A DNA stretch of 64,000 nucleotides from Chondrocystis sp. NIES-4102 (GCA_002368355.1 AP018281.1:3162001-3226000); one strand, 5' to 3'. Positions 8,874-19,011 are shown, counted from the first letter of the stretch. Translations and numbers: made by a program. The notes: generated by a model not told the origin, from the sequence alone.

Positions 8874-10097
8874 CTAACTGATCACCGATGTAGCTTTAAG
8901 CTCAAAAATTTTCTCAATCACATCAGCCACTACTTTATCAGGAGTAGAAGCACCAGAAGTAATACCCACGGTAATTGCGCCATCTGGTAGCCAGTTTTCG
9001 GCGATCGTGAGGTCTTGATCCAAAGGTTTATGTTCTAAGCGATCGCGACTAATAATTCTTTCTACACTGTCTATATGATAGGAAGGAATATTATGTTCTA
9101 CGGCAATTTCTTGTAAGTGAGTTGTGTTTGAAGAGTTAAAACCACCAATAACAATCATTAAGGACAAGTCTTGTTCTACTAAATTAAACATTGCGTCCTG
9201 TCTTTCTTGAGTGGCATCACAAATAGTATTAAAGCTCATAAAATGGTCATCTAGTTCAGTAGGGCCATATTTTTTTAGCATGGTAGTTTCAAGTAGTTTA
9301 CCTATTTGCTCTGTTTCACTTTTGAGCATGGTAGTTTGATTAGCAATTCCCACTCTAACCAAATCCTGATCTGGATCAAAACCTTGAGAATAAGCGTTTT
9401 TAAATTTAGTTAAAAATTCAGTGCGATCGCCACCATGAAGAATATAATCAGCGACATATTGCGCCTGTGCCAAATTCAAAACTACTAAATAGCGATCGGC
9501 AAAGGAACTTGTAGCTACAGTTTCCTCGTGAGCATATTTTCCATGAATAATCGAAGTGTAATCACGTTTTTTATGCTTTTCAACTGAATTCCAAACTTTA
9601 GATACCCAAGGACAGGTAGTATCTACAATTTTACAACCTTGATCATTAAGTAACTGCATTTCTTGAACACTAGCCCCAAAAGCAGGAAGGATAACCACAT
9701 CCCCTTGATCAACGACACTAAAATCCTTTTCCCCATCAATAACTTCAATAAAACCAACATTCATATCTTTTAAACGCTGATTAACCGAAGGATTATGTAT
9801 TATCTCATTGGTAATCCAAATCGTTTCTGTGGGAAAATGCTGACGAGCCTCATAAGCCATAGCTACCGCCCTTTCAACTCCCCAGCAAAACCCGAAAGAT
9901 TCAGCCAGACTAATAGTAACGTCTCCTCTTTGCAAAAGACCATGGCGATCGCGAATATGTTGGATCAAATCACTTTGATACTCGCTATTCATTGTGCTTG
10001 CTACTTCTTCCTCATGTCCAAACCCACGACGATGATAGTTTTCTGACTGTTGTAAAGAGCGTTTAAAGGCTTTGGTATCTATTTTTTGATCAGTCAT
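8874..10097 (-). CDS. ispH: 4-hydroxy-3-methylbut-2-enyl diphosphate reductase IspH
   Basis: A 407-residue iron-sulfur enzyme catalysing the last step of the MEP isoprenoid pathway, making IPP and DMAPP. The three cluster cysteines are visible in [22 protein letters not shown] and [11 protein letters not shown]. It is about 80-100 residues longer than E. coli IspH, as is normal for cyanobacterial and plant enzymes. It supplies precursors for carotenoids, phytol and quinones, which links it to crtO and the phytol kinases in this window. Confidence 0.96.
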   Translation of the reverse strand: MTDQKIDTKAFKRSLQQSENYHRRGFGHEEEVASTMNSEYQSDLIQHIRDRHGLLQRGDVTISLAESFGFCWGVERAVAMAYEARQHFPTETIWITNEIIHNPSVNQRLKDMNVGFIEVIDGEKDFSVVDQGDVVILPAFGASVQEMQLLNDQGCKIVDTTCPWVSKVWNSVEKHKKRDYTSIIHGKYAHEETVATSSFADRYLVVLNLAQAQYVADYILHGGDRTEFLTKFKNAYSQGFDPDQDLVRVGIANQTTMLKSETEQIGKLLETTMLKKYGPTELDDHFMSFNTICDATQERQDAMFNLVEQDLSLMIVIGGFNSSNTTHLQEIAVEHNIPSYHIDSVERIISRDRLEHKPLDQDLTIAENWLPDGAITVGITSGASTPDKVVADVIEKIFELKATSVIS

Positions 10098-10171
10098 ATT
10101 TGTTTAAAATAAGAATATTCTATAAAAATAGTGTAGGCGATTTCAGTTAGCAGTTAAAAGCTAATAGTGAA

Positions 10172-10382
10172 GGGGAGTCAGGAGTCAGGAGTCAGGAGTG
10201 GCTGAGTTAGGAGTCAGAAGTTAGGAGTGGCTGAGTTAGGAGTTAGGAGTCAGAAGTCAGGAGTCAGGAGTGGCTGAGTTAGGAGTTAGGAGTTAGGAGT
10301 GGCTGAGTTAGGAGTCAGAAGTTAGGAGTCAGAAGTTAGGAGTGGCTGAGTTAGGAGTCAGAAGTTAGGAGTTAGTAGTTAA
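10172..10382. repeat. Tandem short repeats (GGAGTCA/GGAGTTA family)
   Basis: About 210 bases of heptamer-like units GGAGTCA, GGAGTTA and GAAGTTA, interspersed several times with GGAGTGGCTGAGTTA. They fill most of the 378-base gap between ispH and mnmA, which diverge. Units vary and there are no unique spacers, so this is not a CRISPR. It fits the short tandemly repeated repetitive sequences known in cyanobacteria. Confidence 0.9.
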
Positions 10383-10475
10383 ATTTTAAAAACTAATTCA
10401 TTGGCAACGGAGTATATTCAACAAGAATAATATCAAGCTAAAAACTAAAAAAGAGTATATTAATAATTATTTTCC

Positions 10476-11534
10476 ATGAATAAAGTTGTTGTCGGCTTAT
10501 CGGGTGGAGTAGACAGTTCGGTTGCTGCTGCTACTTTACACCATCAAGGATATGAAGTAATTGGGTTAACCCTATGGTTAATGAAAGGTAAAGGACAATG
10601 CTGTTCTGAAGGGATGGTTGATGCAGCCAGGCTTTGTGAAGAATTAAATATTCCCCATCACATAGTAGATAGTCGAGATGTTTTTCAAGCAAATATTATT
10701 GATTATCTAGTTAGTGGGTATGAGGCTGGAGTTACGCCGTTACCTTGTTCTCAATGTAATCGTGCGGTAAAATTTGCTCCTATGTTAGCCTATGCCCAGA
10801 AGGAATTAGGAACAGATAAAATCGCTACAGGTCATTATGCACGTATTGATTACGATTTAAAGAGCGATCGCTATCAGTTATTAAGGGCTGTAGATCGACA
10901 CAAGGATCAGTCTTATTTTCTCTATGATCTAACTCAAGAATTGTTAGCAGGGTCAATGTTCCCTCTAGGTAATCAAACTAAAGAAGAAACTCGACGAGTT
11001 GCTAATGAATTTGGTTTGACAACAGCAGATAAGCCTGAAAGTCAAGATTTGTGCTTAATTGAAGCTCATGGGTCAATGCAAACCTTTTTAGATCGTTATA
11101 TTAATCAAAAAGAGGGGGATATTGTCGATGTGGCTGGTAATGTTTTGGGTAAACACCAAGGAATTCACCACTATACTATTGGACAAAGAAGAGGGTTAGG
11201 TATTGCTGCGCCAGAACCTTTATATGTGGTTAAATTAGACCCTGTAATGAATCGTGTTATTGTGGGCGATCGCAATACAGGCGGACGTTTGGAATGTACT
11301 GTAGCTAGACTTAATTGGGTTTCTATTCCTCAACCTACTACTCCCATTCAAGCCGAGGTGCAAATACGTTATCGTTCTCAACCTGTTACCGCTCAAATCG
11401 TTCCCCTAGAAGATGATCGGATCAAAATTATCTTTAGTGAACATCAGTTTGGTGTTACCCCAGGTCAAGCTGCGGTACTATATAACGGCGACATGGTTCT
11501 CGGTGGTGGAATTATTGAAGCGAATCTAGATTAG
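10476..11534 (+). CDS. mnmA: tRNA-specific 2-thiouridylase MnmA
   Basis: A 352-residue enzyme that adds the 2-thio group to U34 of Lys, Glu and Gln tRNAs. The ATP pyrophosphatase P-loop is [13 protein letters not shown] at the N-terminus. The catalytic cysteines are in [12 protein letters not shown] and in SQDLCLIE. The C-terminal beta-barrel domain (about 235-350) contains [11 protein letters not shown] 20-base gap with an AGAGGG site links it to the next gene. Confidence 0.96.
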   Translation: MNKVVVGLSGGVDSSVAAATLHHQGYEVIGLTLWLMKGKGQCCSEGMVDAARLCEELNIPHHIVDSRDVFQANIIDYLVSGYEAGVTPLPCSQCNRAVKFAPMLAYAQKELGTDKIATGHYARIDYDLKSDRYQLLRAVDRHKDQSYFLYDLTQELLAGSMFPLGNQTKEETRRVANEFGLTTADKPESQDLCLIEAHGSMQTFLDRYINQKEGDIVDVAGNVLGKHQGIHHYTIGQRRGLGIAAPEPLYVVKLDPVMNRVIVGDRNTGGRLECTVARLNWVSIPQPTTPIQAEVQIRYRSQPVTAQIVPLEDDRIKIIFSEHQFGVTPGQAAVLYNGDMVLGGGIIEANLD

Positions 11535-11553
11535 TTTTAATTAGAGGGTAAAT

Positions 11554-11967
11554 ATGGCAAGAGGGTTATTGTGGTTGCCTTTATTGGTTGCCTTTATTTG
11601 GTTAGCTTGGAGTGGCTGGAATGAATATCAAAAGCTTGAAGCTTATAAGATTTGGGCAGCCGACTTTGATAATGCGAAGTTTGATATTTACGCTGTACTT
11701 GGTATAAAAGACAGTCAAGTTACTTGGGGTAAACCCACCCGCAAAGGAATGAGTAATTTGGCAAGTTTTTCTTTAGATAAGGTGCAGGAAATTAGCCTTG
11801 TTGTTAATAATCAGGCTGTTGATTTGGCAGATTTGCCAAGTAAAGGTAAAACCGCTATAGAATTTAAACTCAGCGACGAGACACAAACTATTAAAATTCC
11901 TTTTACTGAAATTCCTTTAGCTGCTAAATGGACTAATTATTTACAGCAAGCTATGGGAAATAGGTAG
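11554..11967 (+). CDS. Conserved hypothetical protein with N-terminal membrane anchor
   Basis: A 137-residue protein with one N-terminal hydrophobic helix (about 4-20) and a soluble domain of mixed beta character; no enzyme motif is visible. Repeated short strands and an ISLVVNNQAVDL segment suggest a PH-like or small beta-barrel fold, a weak inference. It is probably cotranscribed with mnmA. The stop codon TAG is the first TAG of a heptamer array, so the repeat abuts the reading frame exactly. Confidence 0.6.
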   Translation: MARGLLWLPLLVAFIWLAWSGWNEYQKLEAYKIWAADFDNAKFDIYAVLGIKDSQVTWGKPTRKGMSNLASFSLDKVQEISLVVNNQAVDLADLPSKGKTAIEFKLSDETQTIKIPFTEIPLAAKWTNYLQQAMGNR

Positions 11968-11997
11968 TAGGTAGTAGGTAGTAGGTAGTAAGTAATA
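11961..11997. repeat. TAGGTAG heptamer array
   Basis: At least four tandem TAGGTAG units followed by a degenerate TAAGTAA unit. The array begins in the last codons of the preceding gene and supplies its stop codon. Confidence 0.9.
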
Positions 11998-12104
11998 AGA
12001 AGTTGTATATCGTTGGTCATTAATTATCCTAAATAGGAAATATATGGCTTGTAGCTGTTCCCATCGATTAATGTGTTTATCTTTAATTAAAATAATTAAT
12101 AATT

Positions 12105-12557
12105 ATGAATCTTGAAGTTTTGTTTAGTATCGCTAATCTCTATGTCCTACCCTTCTGGACAATTATGATTTTGTTTCCTAAGTGGAATATTACTAAAAAG
12201 GTTATGGGATCTTATTTGATTTTTTTACCTTTAATTGGTTTATATATCTACTATTTAGTGGCTACAGTTGACCCCGATGCTGCTGCTGCTTTAGCTAATC
12301 CGAAATTAACAGATATTGCTCGGTTTTTCGCCCAACCAGGTGCTGCTGGGGCTGGTTGGGTTCATTTTTTGGTTATGGACTTGTTTGTAGGTAGATGGAT
12401 ATATTGGCAAGGACAGGAAAAGCAAATTTGGACTATACATTCTTTGATTCTTTGTTTGTTTTTCGGCCCAATAGGTTTGCTCTCTCATATTCTTACTGCC
12501 ACTATTTTTAAAGGTAATTCGTTACCAGCAACACAGTCCGATGTTTCTGTTTCCTAA
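12105..12557 (+). CDS. ABA4-like membrane protein (DUF4281)
   Basis: A 150-residue protein with four hydrophobic helices, opening with LFSIANLYVLPFWTIMI and containing VHFLVMDLFVGRWIYW near residue 90 and FFGPIGLLSHI near 125. These match the DUF4281 family, whose plant member ABA4 is needed for neoxanthin formation. The cyanobacterial role is not established. It is convergent with the following mgdA gene. Confidence 0.83.
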   Translation: MNLEVLFSIANLYVLPFWTIMILFPKWNITKKVMGSYLIFLPLIGLYIYYLVATVDPDAAAALANPKLTDIARFFAQPGAAGAGWVHFLVMDLFVGRWIYWQGQEKQIWTIHSLILCLFFGPIGLLSHILTATIFKGNSLPATQSDVSVS

Positions 12558-12575
12558 AGATGAATCAGACGAGCA

Positions 12576-14015
12576 TTACCCGTTATTAATTAAACTAGTT
12601 GTACCTTGATGGACTGTTTTAACCCATTTAAGTCTCTTAGGACGAATGGACATTCTGGCGGTAATACTAAGCATGACAATTTGCCAATGAATCATATAAA
12701 TTAAGCCTCGTGTTGATTGCCAAGTAATGTTCATTAGTAATGCTAGATTTAATGATTTACCTTCAATAGTATAAATACGCACTAAACCCCCAAACATTCC
12801 CATAAAACCCCAGATAAATAAGATAGCGGTAATAGGGGAGAGGATGGGTAAACGGTGAAGTGCGATCGCCATAATCCCATCGGGAACATTGGCAGCAGGT
12901 ACAATATATTGCAAGAACATCCAACAGAGTAGATCAATTCTTTTGCCAAAACCCATTGGCGTACGGAATATATAACGCCAGTAATCGAGATAACGTTGAT
13001 AACCTCCTTCTGCCCAACGGTTACGCTGATGCCACAAGGAACTGGCTCTGGTTACACCCTCTTCTAAAACTGAGGGAGTGAGTAGAAAACCAATCTTCCA
13101 ATTAGCTAAATGCAGACGAATAGTTAAATCGAGATCATCGGTGATGGTTTCTTCATTCCAACCACCGCAGCTATTTAAAGCCGTGCGACTTACAAACTGA
13201 CCATTACCCCGCAATTCCCCAATACCATCAACTGCAATACGTTGTTGTTGGACAAAACTATCTAATGCCATTTCGGCTGCTTGTCCTTTTGTCCAAAAGT
13301 TTTCTTCTGGGTTGGCAATTTCTTTTCTAATTTGTACTGCACCAATATCTGGCTGGGAAAATAAAGGTACAACGCTTTTTAATAAATCGGGGGGAATTTT
13401 AGCATCAGCATCAAAAACACCAATAATTTCACCGAAAGTTTGGGGAATAACTTGATTTAATGCTCCTGATTTACCACCGCCTGCATTAGCACAACGATGT
13501 ACCACTTTTAATTGAGGATATTGAGTAGCTAGTTTATCTAAAATAACGGGAGTGCGATCGCTACTTCGATCATCTATTGCCCACACCTCATATTTATCTT
13601 GAGGATAATCTAGGCTACAGAGCATTGATACTGAATTACTGATCACTGCCTCTTCGTTTTTCGCTGCTACTAGAAGAGATACTTTTGGCACATGATCATT
13701 ATTGATATCCTCGGCAGATAAAGGTTGGGGCGGTGTTTCCACTTCAGCCAAAAGATAACGTAAAATTTGCATGGCGGTTAAAATTGTGATGCCGATCACC
13801 ACCCATTCCCCCCAAGCTACTAAATGTAAAGAAATTGTAACGATCCAAATCACCATTAACAAAAAGGCAGCCTTGCGCCTCCTCCCTGCTAACCCTTGAA
13901 AAAAGTCTTCTTTAAATTCTTCTGCTTCCTCTAGGTCAGATAATTCTGATAGGAGAGAGTTAATGGGGTCGAATTCTGCATCGGATTCTTTTTTTCGCCA
14001 ATAATTCTCTGCCAT
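12576..14015 (-). CDS. mgdA: Beta-monoglucosyldiacylglycerol synthase (GT2)
   Basis: A 479-residue membrane glycosyltransferase similar in length and N-terminus to Synechocystis Sll1377, which transfers glucose from UDP-glucose to diacylglycerol, the first step of cyanobacterial galactolipid synthesis. Visible are two N-terminal helices (about 50-88), the GT2 nucleotide-sugar motifs AIDDRSSD and GVFDADAKIPPD, the acceptor ED-type region ITDDLDLTIRLH, and the processive motif QRNRWAEGG. Further helices lie at the C-terminus. The product is the precursor of MGDG, the main thylakoid lipid. Confidence 0.9.
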   Translation of the reverse strand: MAENYWRKKESDAEFDPINSLLSELSDLEEAEEFKEDFFQGLAGRRRKAAFLLMVIWIVTISLHLVAWGEWVVIGITILTAMQILRYLLAEVETPPQPLSAEDINNDHVPKVSLLVAAKNEEAVISNSVSMLCSLDYPQDKYEVWAIDDRSSDRTPVILDKLATQYPQLKVVHRCANAGGGKSGALNQVIPQTFGEIIGVFDADAKIPPDLLKSVVPLFSQPDIGAVQIRKEIANPEENFWTKGQAAEMALDSFVQQQRIAVDGIGELRGNGQFVSRTALNSCGGWNEETITDDLDLTIRLHLANWKIGFLLTPSVLEEGVTRASSLWHQRNRWAEGGYQRYLDYWRYIFRTPMGFGKRIDLLCWMFLQYIVPAANVPDGIMAIALHRLPILSPITAILFIWGFMGMFGGLVRIYTIEGKSLNLALLMNITWQSTRGLIYMIHWQIVMLSITARMSIRPKRLKWVKTVHQGTTSLINNG

Positions 14016-14172
14016 AGTTATTTTCTAGCCTTGTCGTTAATATTTAAGGAGATTATAGCTTGATCATCCAATTTGCAGGATTAAACCGCGCTGGCTCAAT
14101 TGTATCGAAAAATGTAAACTTTCTTAGCTAAAATTTAATTGTTAATAAGTTAATTTTTTACATAATTATCTA

Positions 14173-15390
14173 ATGAGTAGTCTGGGAATGGGATTGGCGA
14201 TCGCTTTAGCTTCTATCTTGTGGGTAGAATTGGTGCGGGATTTTTATCATGCTTTGTCCCATCTTTGGCAACCATTGTATCGTCTTCATGTTTGGCATCA
14301 TAAGGTTTTTCGTCCTGATTTGTCTGTCGTTAGTGAATCTATTTACCGTCAGGCACATTGGTATAATGATGTACCAGAGTCTATCGTGATGTTGCTATTT
14401 AGTTTTATACCCTGGGGCGTGGTATACACTTGGGATATTGCCCCTCAATGGACTGCTTGGATAGGATCTTTATATACGATAAGTTTTTTATTTGGAGCGA
14501 TCGCTCGTGGGTTAGGAATACCAATGGTTGATGAGCTTACTGATATTACTCATCGTCCAGGTAAATTTACTAGCTTACCTGCTCGTTGGTTGGTAAATCG
14601 TCCCTATCATTGGCGACATCATTTTGATAACCAAGATGCTTATTTTTCAGGAACTTTAACTTTGGTAGATAAATTACTCGGTACAGCCTTATCTCTTAAG
14701 AATAAACGTATTGCTGTGACAGGCTCATCTGGAACTTTGGGGAAAGCTTTATTAACCCAGTTACATTTAGCAGGTGCAAAAGTTACCGCTCTAACTACTT
14801 CAGACTCGGAAATTAGTTTAAATATCTCAGGACAAGAATTGCCTATTAAAACTTTAACTTGGCAACCAGGACAGGAACAAGATCTACAAGCTGAATTAGC
14901 CAAAATTGATATTTTAATTATTAATCATGGGATTAATGTTCATCAACAAAGATCCGATAAGGCAATTGTAGATTCCTATGAGATTAATACTTTTTCAGGT
15001 TTGCGTTTAATGGAATTATTTTTTACAACCGTTAAAAGCGATCGCCAGATGGTAAGTAAGGAAGTTTGGGTTAATACTTCTGAGGCGGAAGTGAATCCAG
15101 CCTTTAGTCCTTTATATGAGCTTAGTAAGAGGGCGATGGGAGATTTAGTAACCTTGCGTCGTTTAGATGCCCCCTGTGTGGTTAGAAAGCTTATTTTAGG
15201 GCCATTTAAAAGTCAATTAAACCCTATTGGGATTATGTCGGCAGATTGGGTGGCTAAACAAATTGTTAATTTAGCTCGTCGGGATATACGCAATATTATT
15301 GTTACTATTAATCCCCTAACTTTTATTTTTCTACCAATTAAGGAGTTTTGCTTGAGTACTTATTTTCGCTTGTTTACTAGTAATAAGTAG
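14173..15390 (+). CDS. Sterol desaturase-like / short-chain dehydrogenase fusion
   Basis: A 405-residue two-domain protein. The N-terminal half (about 1-170) is membrane-bound and has the His-box pattern of the fatty acid hydroxylase/sterol desaturase superfamily: HALSH, HVWHHK and HWRHH. The C-terminal half (about 178-390) is a Rossmann-type short-chain dehydrogenase with AVTGSSGTLGKAL for NAD(P) binding, NHGIN in place of NNAG, a serine in NTSEAEV and the catalytic YELSK. Linking a di-iron oxygenase to a dehydrogenase suggests oxidation of a lipid-like substrate, which is unknown. Similar fusions are recognised in other cyanobacteria. Confidence 0.85.
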   Translation: MSSLGMGLAIALASILWVELVRDFYHALSHLWQPLYRLHVWHHKVFRPDLSVVSESIYRQAHWYNDVPESIVMLLFSFIPWGVVYTWDIAPQWTAWIGSLYTISFLFGAIARGLGIPMVDELTDITHRPGKFTSLPARWLVNRPYHWRHHFDNQDAYFSGTLTLVDKLLGTALSLKNKRIAVTGSSGTLGKALLTQLHLAGAKVTALTTSDSEISLNISGQELPIKTLTWQPGQEQDLQAELAKIDILIINHGINVHQQRSDKAIVDSYEINTFSGLRLMELFFTTVKSDRQMVSKEVWVNTSEAEVNPAFSPLYELSKRAMGDLVTLRRLDAPCVVRKLILGPFKSQLNPIGIMSADWVAKQIVNLARRDIRNIIVTINPLTFIFLPIKEFCLSTYFRLFTSNK

Positions 15391-15535
15391 TTAGGAGTCA
15401 GAAGTCAGAAGTCAGGATAGGGGAGTCTGGAGTCAGTATTCAGTATTCAGGAGCGGTGCTGTGCTAACGGTACGGTTTCCATGAAGATCGCGAATGCACT
15501 CGTGTAGTCAGGAGTCAGGATAGGGGAGGGGGAGG
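15391..15535. repeat. GGAGTCA-type repeats with an embedded unique block
   Basis: Units GGAGTCA and GAAGTCA flank a more GC-rich block at about 15451-15504 that has no open frame. The end (GGAGGGGGAGGTAATA followed by CTAAAAGCTAAT) closely resembles sequence at 41923-41962, so this is a dispersed repeat family, not a local array only. Confidence 0.8.
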
Positions 15536-15626
15536 TAATATTATTCCAAAGCTAAAAGCTAATAACTAATAGCTAAAATTCATCCCCTTAATTTACTTAG
15601 ATCTTCAAACTGTAGAATGTAATTAG

Positions 15627-16856
15627 TTAACGTTGAGGTGCATTATCAAAAGCATGGGCGATCGCGTGCCAAGCAAGTTTACGTCTTAATTGATCATCTA
15701 AAGGTAAAGGTCGTTGAGGAGATCCATCATAGCGAGGAGACTTTTGCACCCAACTATAGCGATCGCTCAAACCCCAGGTAGTTACAGCAATTACCGCAGG
15801 TTCTTCTAAAGCAACGGTTAGATAATCGTAATATGCTTGGGCAACAGCGCGATCGCGACTTGCTATATCTCCTTTAATTGCTCTATCTCTAACATCAAGC
15901 TCAGATATAATTATTTTTAATCCTAAGTCTGCTACATCTTTGAGGAATTGGCGCAGTTTTTCGGGACTAAATTGATCACTTCTTGAGGCATCTAAATGTG
16001 CTTGAATACCCAAAGCATCAATAGGAGTACCTTGGGCTTTTAACCTTCGCAGCAGTCTGAGGGTGGCATTTCTTTTGGCTTCATCATCAGGATAATCATA
16101 ATCCAAGCCGAATTCATTATAAACTAGCATCGCCTGGGGGTCAGCTTGAGAAGCAGTTTGAAAAGCAAGATCGATAAAATCAATACCTAAAAAATCAAGC
16201 CAACTAGGACATTTTAGATCATTAATACCGCTAATTTTAGTATCTCGTAATCCATAGGGATCTCCATCTGCAACGTTAATTGCTTCATTAACTACGTCCC
16301 AAGAATGAATGCGTCCTGCATATCTAGTAACTACGGTTTTAATATGTTCAATTAAAATATTTTTAATTTGTTTGCTAGTTGTAGCAGGATCGATAAATTT
16401 ATCTATTAACCAGTCTGGGGTAGTGCGATACCAAATTAGAGGATGACCGCGCAATAGCATTTCGTTTTCCTTGGCAAAATTGGCAAAATAATCCGTTGCA
16501 GCAAAATTATAGGTTTTTTCAGTCGGACGAACACCGCCCCAATTCCAATAAAAACCAGCAACAAATACACGACATTCTCGAACAAACTGTGATTGAAATG
16601 GGAAATCTTGCGAAAATTCTGGATAGCTTGCTTGGGGAAATGCACCATATAATAAACCTTTAGCAGCAGCGCGATCGCTTAAAGGAATTGTTTCATCTAC
16701 AGCAAATTTATCTAACTTTTCTAATTCTTCTACTCCTGAAATTGGTGGTTTACCAAATTTCAATTTACCAGTTTTCAATATTGCAGCAAGACCCGTTAAT
16801 ACAGCTAAAGCTATAAAAAAATATCTTCTATTTATTCGTTTGTATTTTCTGACCAT
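15627..16856 (-). CDS. GH10 glycoside hydrolase (endo-beta-1,4-xylanase-like), membrane-anchored or secreted
   Basis: About 409 residues from the ATG at 16856; an in-frame TTG three codons upstream is possible. After a basic start and one hydrophobic helix (about 12-28) comes a complete GH10 TIM barrel. The acid/base Glu is E191 in WDVVNEAI and the nucleophile is E319 in IISELDV. Supporting motifs are GHPLIWY, LVYNEFGLD, GIQAHLD and WGLSDRYSW. All lie in expected order, so it should be active on a beta-1,4-linked polysaccharide. Its place as the last gene of a polysaccharide cluster suggests trimming of the strain's own polymer. Confidence 0.9.
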   Translation of the reverse strand: MVRKYKRINRRYFFIALAVLTGLAAILKTGKLKFGKPPISGVEELEKLDKFAVDETIPLSDRAAAKGLLYGAFPQASYPEFSQDFPFQSQFVRECRVFVAGFYWNWGGVRPTEKTYNFAATDYFANFAKENEMLLRGHPLIWYRTTPDWLIDKFIDPATTSKQIKNILIEHIKTVVTRYAGRIHSWDVVNEAINVADGDPYGLRDTKISGINDLKCPSWLDFLGIDFIDLAFQTASQADPQAMLVYNEFGLDYDYPDDEAKRNATLRLLRRLKAQGTPIDALGIQAHLDASRSDQFSPEKLRQFLKDVADLGLKIIISELDVRDRAIKGDIASRDRAVAQAYYDYLTVALEEPAVIAVTTWGLSDRYSWVQKSPRYDGSPQRPLPLDDQLRRKLAWHAIAHAFDNAPQR

Positions 16857-16884
16857 TATTTGCAAATCTAATGTTTCCCAGAAT

Positions 16885-18261
16885 TTAATAAGAAGGTATT
16901 TGTGGTTGATATGAAAACCAAGCTTCTTTTTTTTCTCGACTCAACTTTTTATCTAATTGCAATCTAACTGTGACTAAAACAAATAAGAACCAAACATAAC
17001 TAGGAGCAATAATTGATGTTTGGGAAAGATTACTAACTAAAATAAAAGTCAAAATAACTAAAGGTAAGACTATTTCTTTTGTACGATTTTCTAATATTAG
17101 TTTAATAGATTGTCCAATGTTAGTTATTAGACATAAAACAAATAGTGAGAAACCTATCAAACCAAGATTAAGAATAATATCTAAAAATCCATTATGAGCA
17201 TGAACAGCCCATTCTCCAATTAAACGAGTAATAATGGCAGAGGGACTATTCGCACCTTGCCACGGTTGCCAAAATCCTGAATAACCATAACCCAACCAAA
17301 GTTTCGGTAAAATTCTACTTTCTATTAATAAATTCCACAAAGGAACTCTGCCTGTTAAAGTTAAATCTTTATCTAGTAAAGAAAAGGTACTATTTAAGTT
17401 ACCCAGCACCCAAACACTTAACATTCCAAAGAAAGACATAATCAATGTAAATAAAAGATTAGCCTGTAAAAAGTTTAACTTTCTAAAAATTGCTGGAATA
17501 AATATAATTACAATTAAAGAAATAAATACAATAAATGCCCCTGCTGAATTTGCCAGTTGCATGATTACAGTACAAATAACTGCAAAAAAGAATGATCTTG
17601 GGCGATATTTAGGATTTTGAATTCCATGTAATAACCATAAAGAAGCAGTTAGTGCCATCATGTTACCTAAATCGATGGGATGCCCAACAGCCCCAGACCA
17701 TCCTTTAGTCATTCGCCCCTCTGAAGGATCAAATATAGCCAAAAAAGCACTATAAAATGCTATAAATGTTTGATTCCAGCGCAGTAATTTAAAAATTTGT
17801 TGCCAATTGAATTGCCTAGCAAAATAAACAGCGAAAACGCTAATTGCTATCAAGGATATTGCTGCTTTAAAACTAAGCCAAGTACTCCCCGACCACAAAG
17901 TAGAAAAAATTAATAAAGCAATATAAAAACCTAAATATCTTTGTTTTAAAAGGATTATGATATTAATTATAATTTGCTTTAGCTGAACTCTTAAAAGAAT
18001 TAGGGCAGCAGTATATATTATTATTAATAATAAGGCTGAAAATAGTCCTTTTTCAGGAGTACCTATTGAACGTATATCTAAATGGGAGAAAGGAAAAGTG
18101 GTAACTCCAGAGACAATAAATAAGAAAATATAGTCGGCTATTTGATGTATAGTCGTGGCAATTATTTTATCTTTAGTTAAATAAAATAAAATTATAAAGC
18201 TTCCTAGCGCACCAAATAGTAATGCTCCAAAAATAGGAGGATACAGAATCAGTTCTTTCAT
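16885..18261 (-). CDS. O-antigen ligase/Wzy-type polysaccharide polymerase
   Basis: A 458-residue polytopic membrane protein with about eleven to twelve hydrophobic segments and a larger polar loop near residues 320-365 (GYGYSGFWQPWQG and VHAHNGFLDIILNLG). The HAHNGFLD-type motif before a late helix is typical of the O-antigen ligase/Wzy superfamily, which polymerises or transfers lipid-linked glycans at the outer face of the cytoplasmic membrane. It sits between GH10 and an acetyltransferase on the same strand. Confidence 0.82.
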   Translation of the reverse strand: MKELILYPPIFGALLFGALGSFIILFYLTKDKIIATTIHQIADYIFLFIVSGVTTFPFSHLDIRSIGTPEKGLFSALLLIIIYTAALILLRVQLKQIIINIIILLKQRYLGFYIALLIFSTLWSGSTWLSFKAAISLIAISVFAVYFARQFNWQQIFKLLRWNQTFIAFYSAFLAIFDPSEGRMTKGWSGAVGHPIDLGNMMALTASLWLLHGIQNPKYRPRSFFFAVICTVIMQLANSAGAFIVFISLIVIIFIPAIFRKLNFLQANLLFTLIMSFFGMLSVWVLGNLNSTFSLLDKDLTLTGRVPLWNLLIESRILPKLWLGYGYSGFWQPWQGANSPSAIITRLIGEWAVHAHNGFLDIILNLGLIGFSLFVLCLITNIGQSIKLILENRTKEIVLPLVILTFILVSNLSQTSIIAPSYVWFLFVLVTVRLQLDKKLSREKKEAWFSYQPQIPSY

Positions 18262-18295
18262 ATTAAATCTTGCATAACAAATTGTTATTTAAGTA

Positions 18296-18991
18296 TTATT
18301 GCTGTTTGACATAATTCATCAATTTATCAACATTATGAAAATATTTAAAATTCTTCCTTAACCATTCCTCCTCTTTATCCCACCATTTAAATTCTTGAAG
18401 AAATTCAATAGTTTCTGGATCAAATTTATAACGAATTAATTTTGCAGGTACACCACCATAAATAGCGTAAGGAGGAACATCTTTATTAACTACTGCACCA
18501 GCAGCAATGATTGCACCATTGCCAATATTCACACCCCCAAGAACCAGAACATTATTACCAATCCAAACATCATTACCAATTTTACATGGTTGCATTTCTT
18601 GTATATAATCGCGATCGGCAAAGGTAAATCCAATCTGTTTTCTAGTGGAGAAAAATATCGGATGACTAGAAACAAAATCTCTAGTAGGATGACTTGCCAA
18701 ACCAATTGTACAATTAGCACCAATGCTGCAAAATTTACCTATTGTGGTGGTATAAACCGTTGTCTTTTCGGCTATATAACTATAAGAACCTAGCTGCGAT
18801 TCTACAACTAAAGAATGTCTCTCTATTTTTGTGTTTTTAGCTAAAAAAGAATCTTTACTAATAATTGCTGTATATTTTTGGTCAATTTTTGAATACTTTA
18901 ATTTAGTACGACACCAGTTATATAGATAGTTGAAGTGGTCTGTGACGGGATTATTTAAGGTATTTTTAATGGTCACAAGAAAATTAAACAT
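18296..18991 (-). CDS. Hexapeptide-repeat O-acetyltransferase (CatB/Vat-like)
   Basis: A 231-residue left-handed beta-helix acetyltransferase. Hexapeptide-like turns run from about residue 60 to 190, with IGNDVWIGNNVLVLGG and IGNGAIIAAGAVV as characteristic coils, ending with PPYAIYGGVPAKLI. The catalytic-type His is in GLASHPTRDF. Such enzymes acetylate sugars of surface polysaccharides, and that role is inferred from its neighbours. Confidence 0.85.
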   Translation of the reverse strand: MFNFLVTIKNTLNNPVTDHFNYLYNWCRTKLKYSKIDQKYTAIISKDSFLAKNTKIERHSLVVESQLGSYSYIAEKTTVYTTTIGKFCSIGANCTIGLASHPTRDFVSSHPIFFSTRKQIGFTFADRDYIQEMQPCKIGNDVWIGNNVLVLGGVNIGNGAIIAAGAVVNKDVPPYAIYGGVPAKLIRYKFDPETIEFLQEFKWWDKEEEWLRKNFKYFHNVDKLMNYVKQQ

Positions 18992-19011
18992 TATATTAGT
19001 ATTTAGTAACT

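Noticed and set aside
10172-10382. CRISPR array
   Set aside because: Units are 7 to 15 bases, contiguous and degenerate, with no unique spacers of fixed length and no cas genes.
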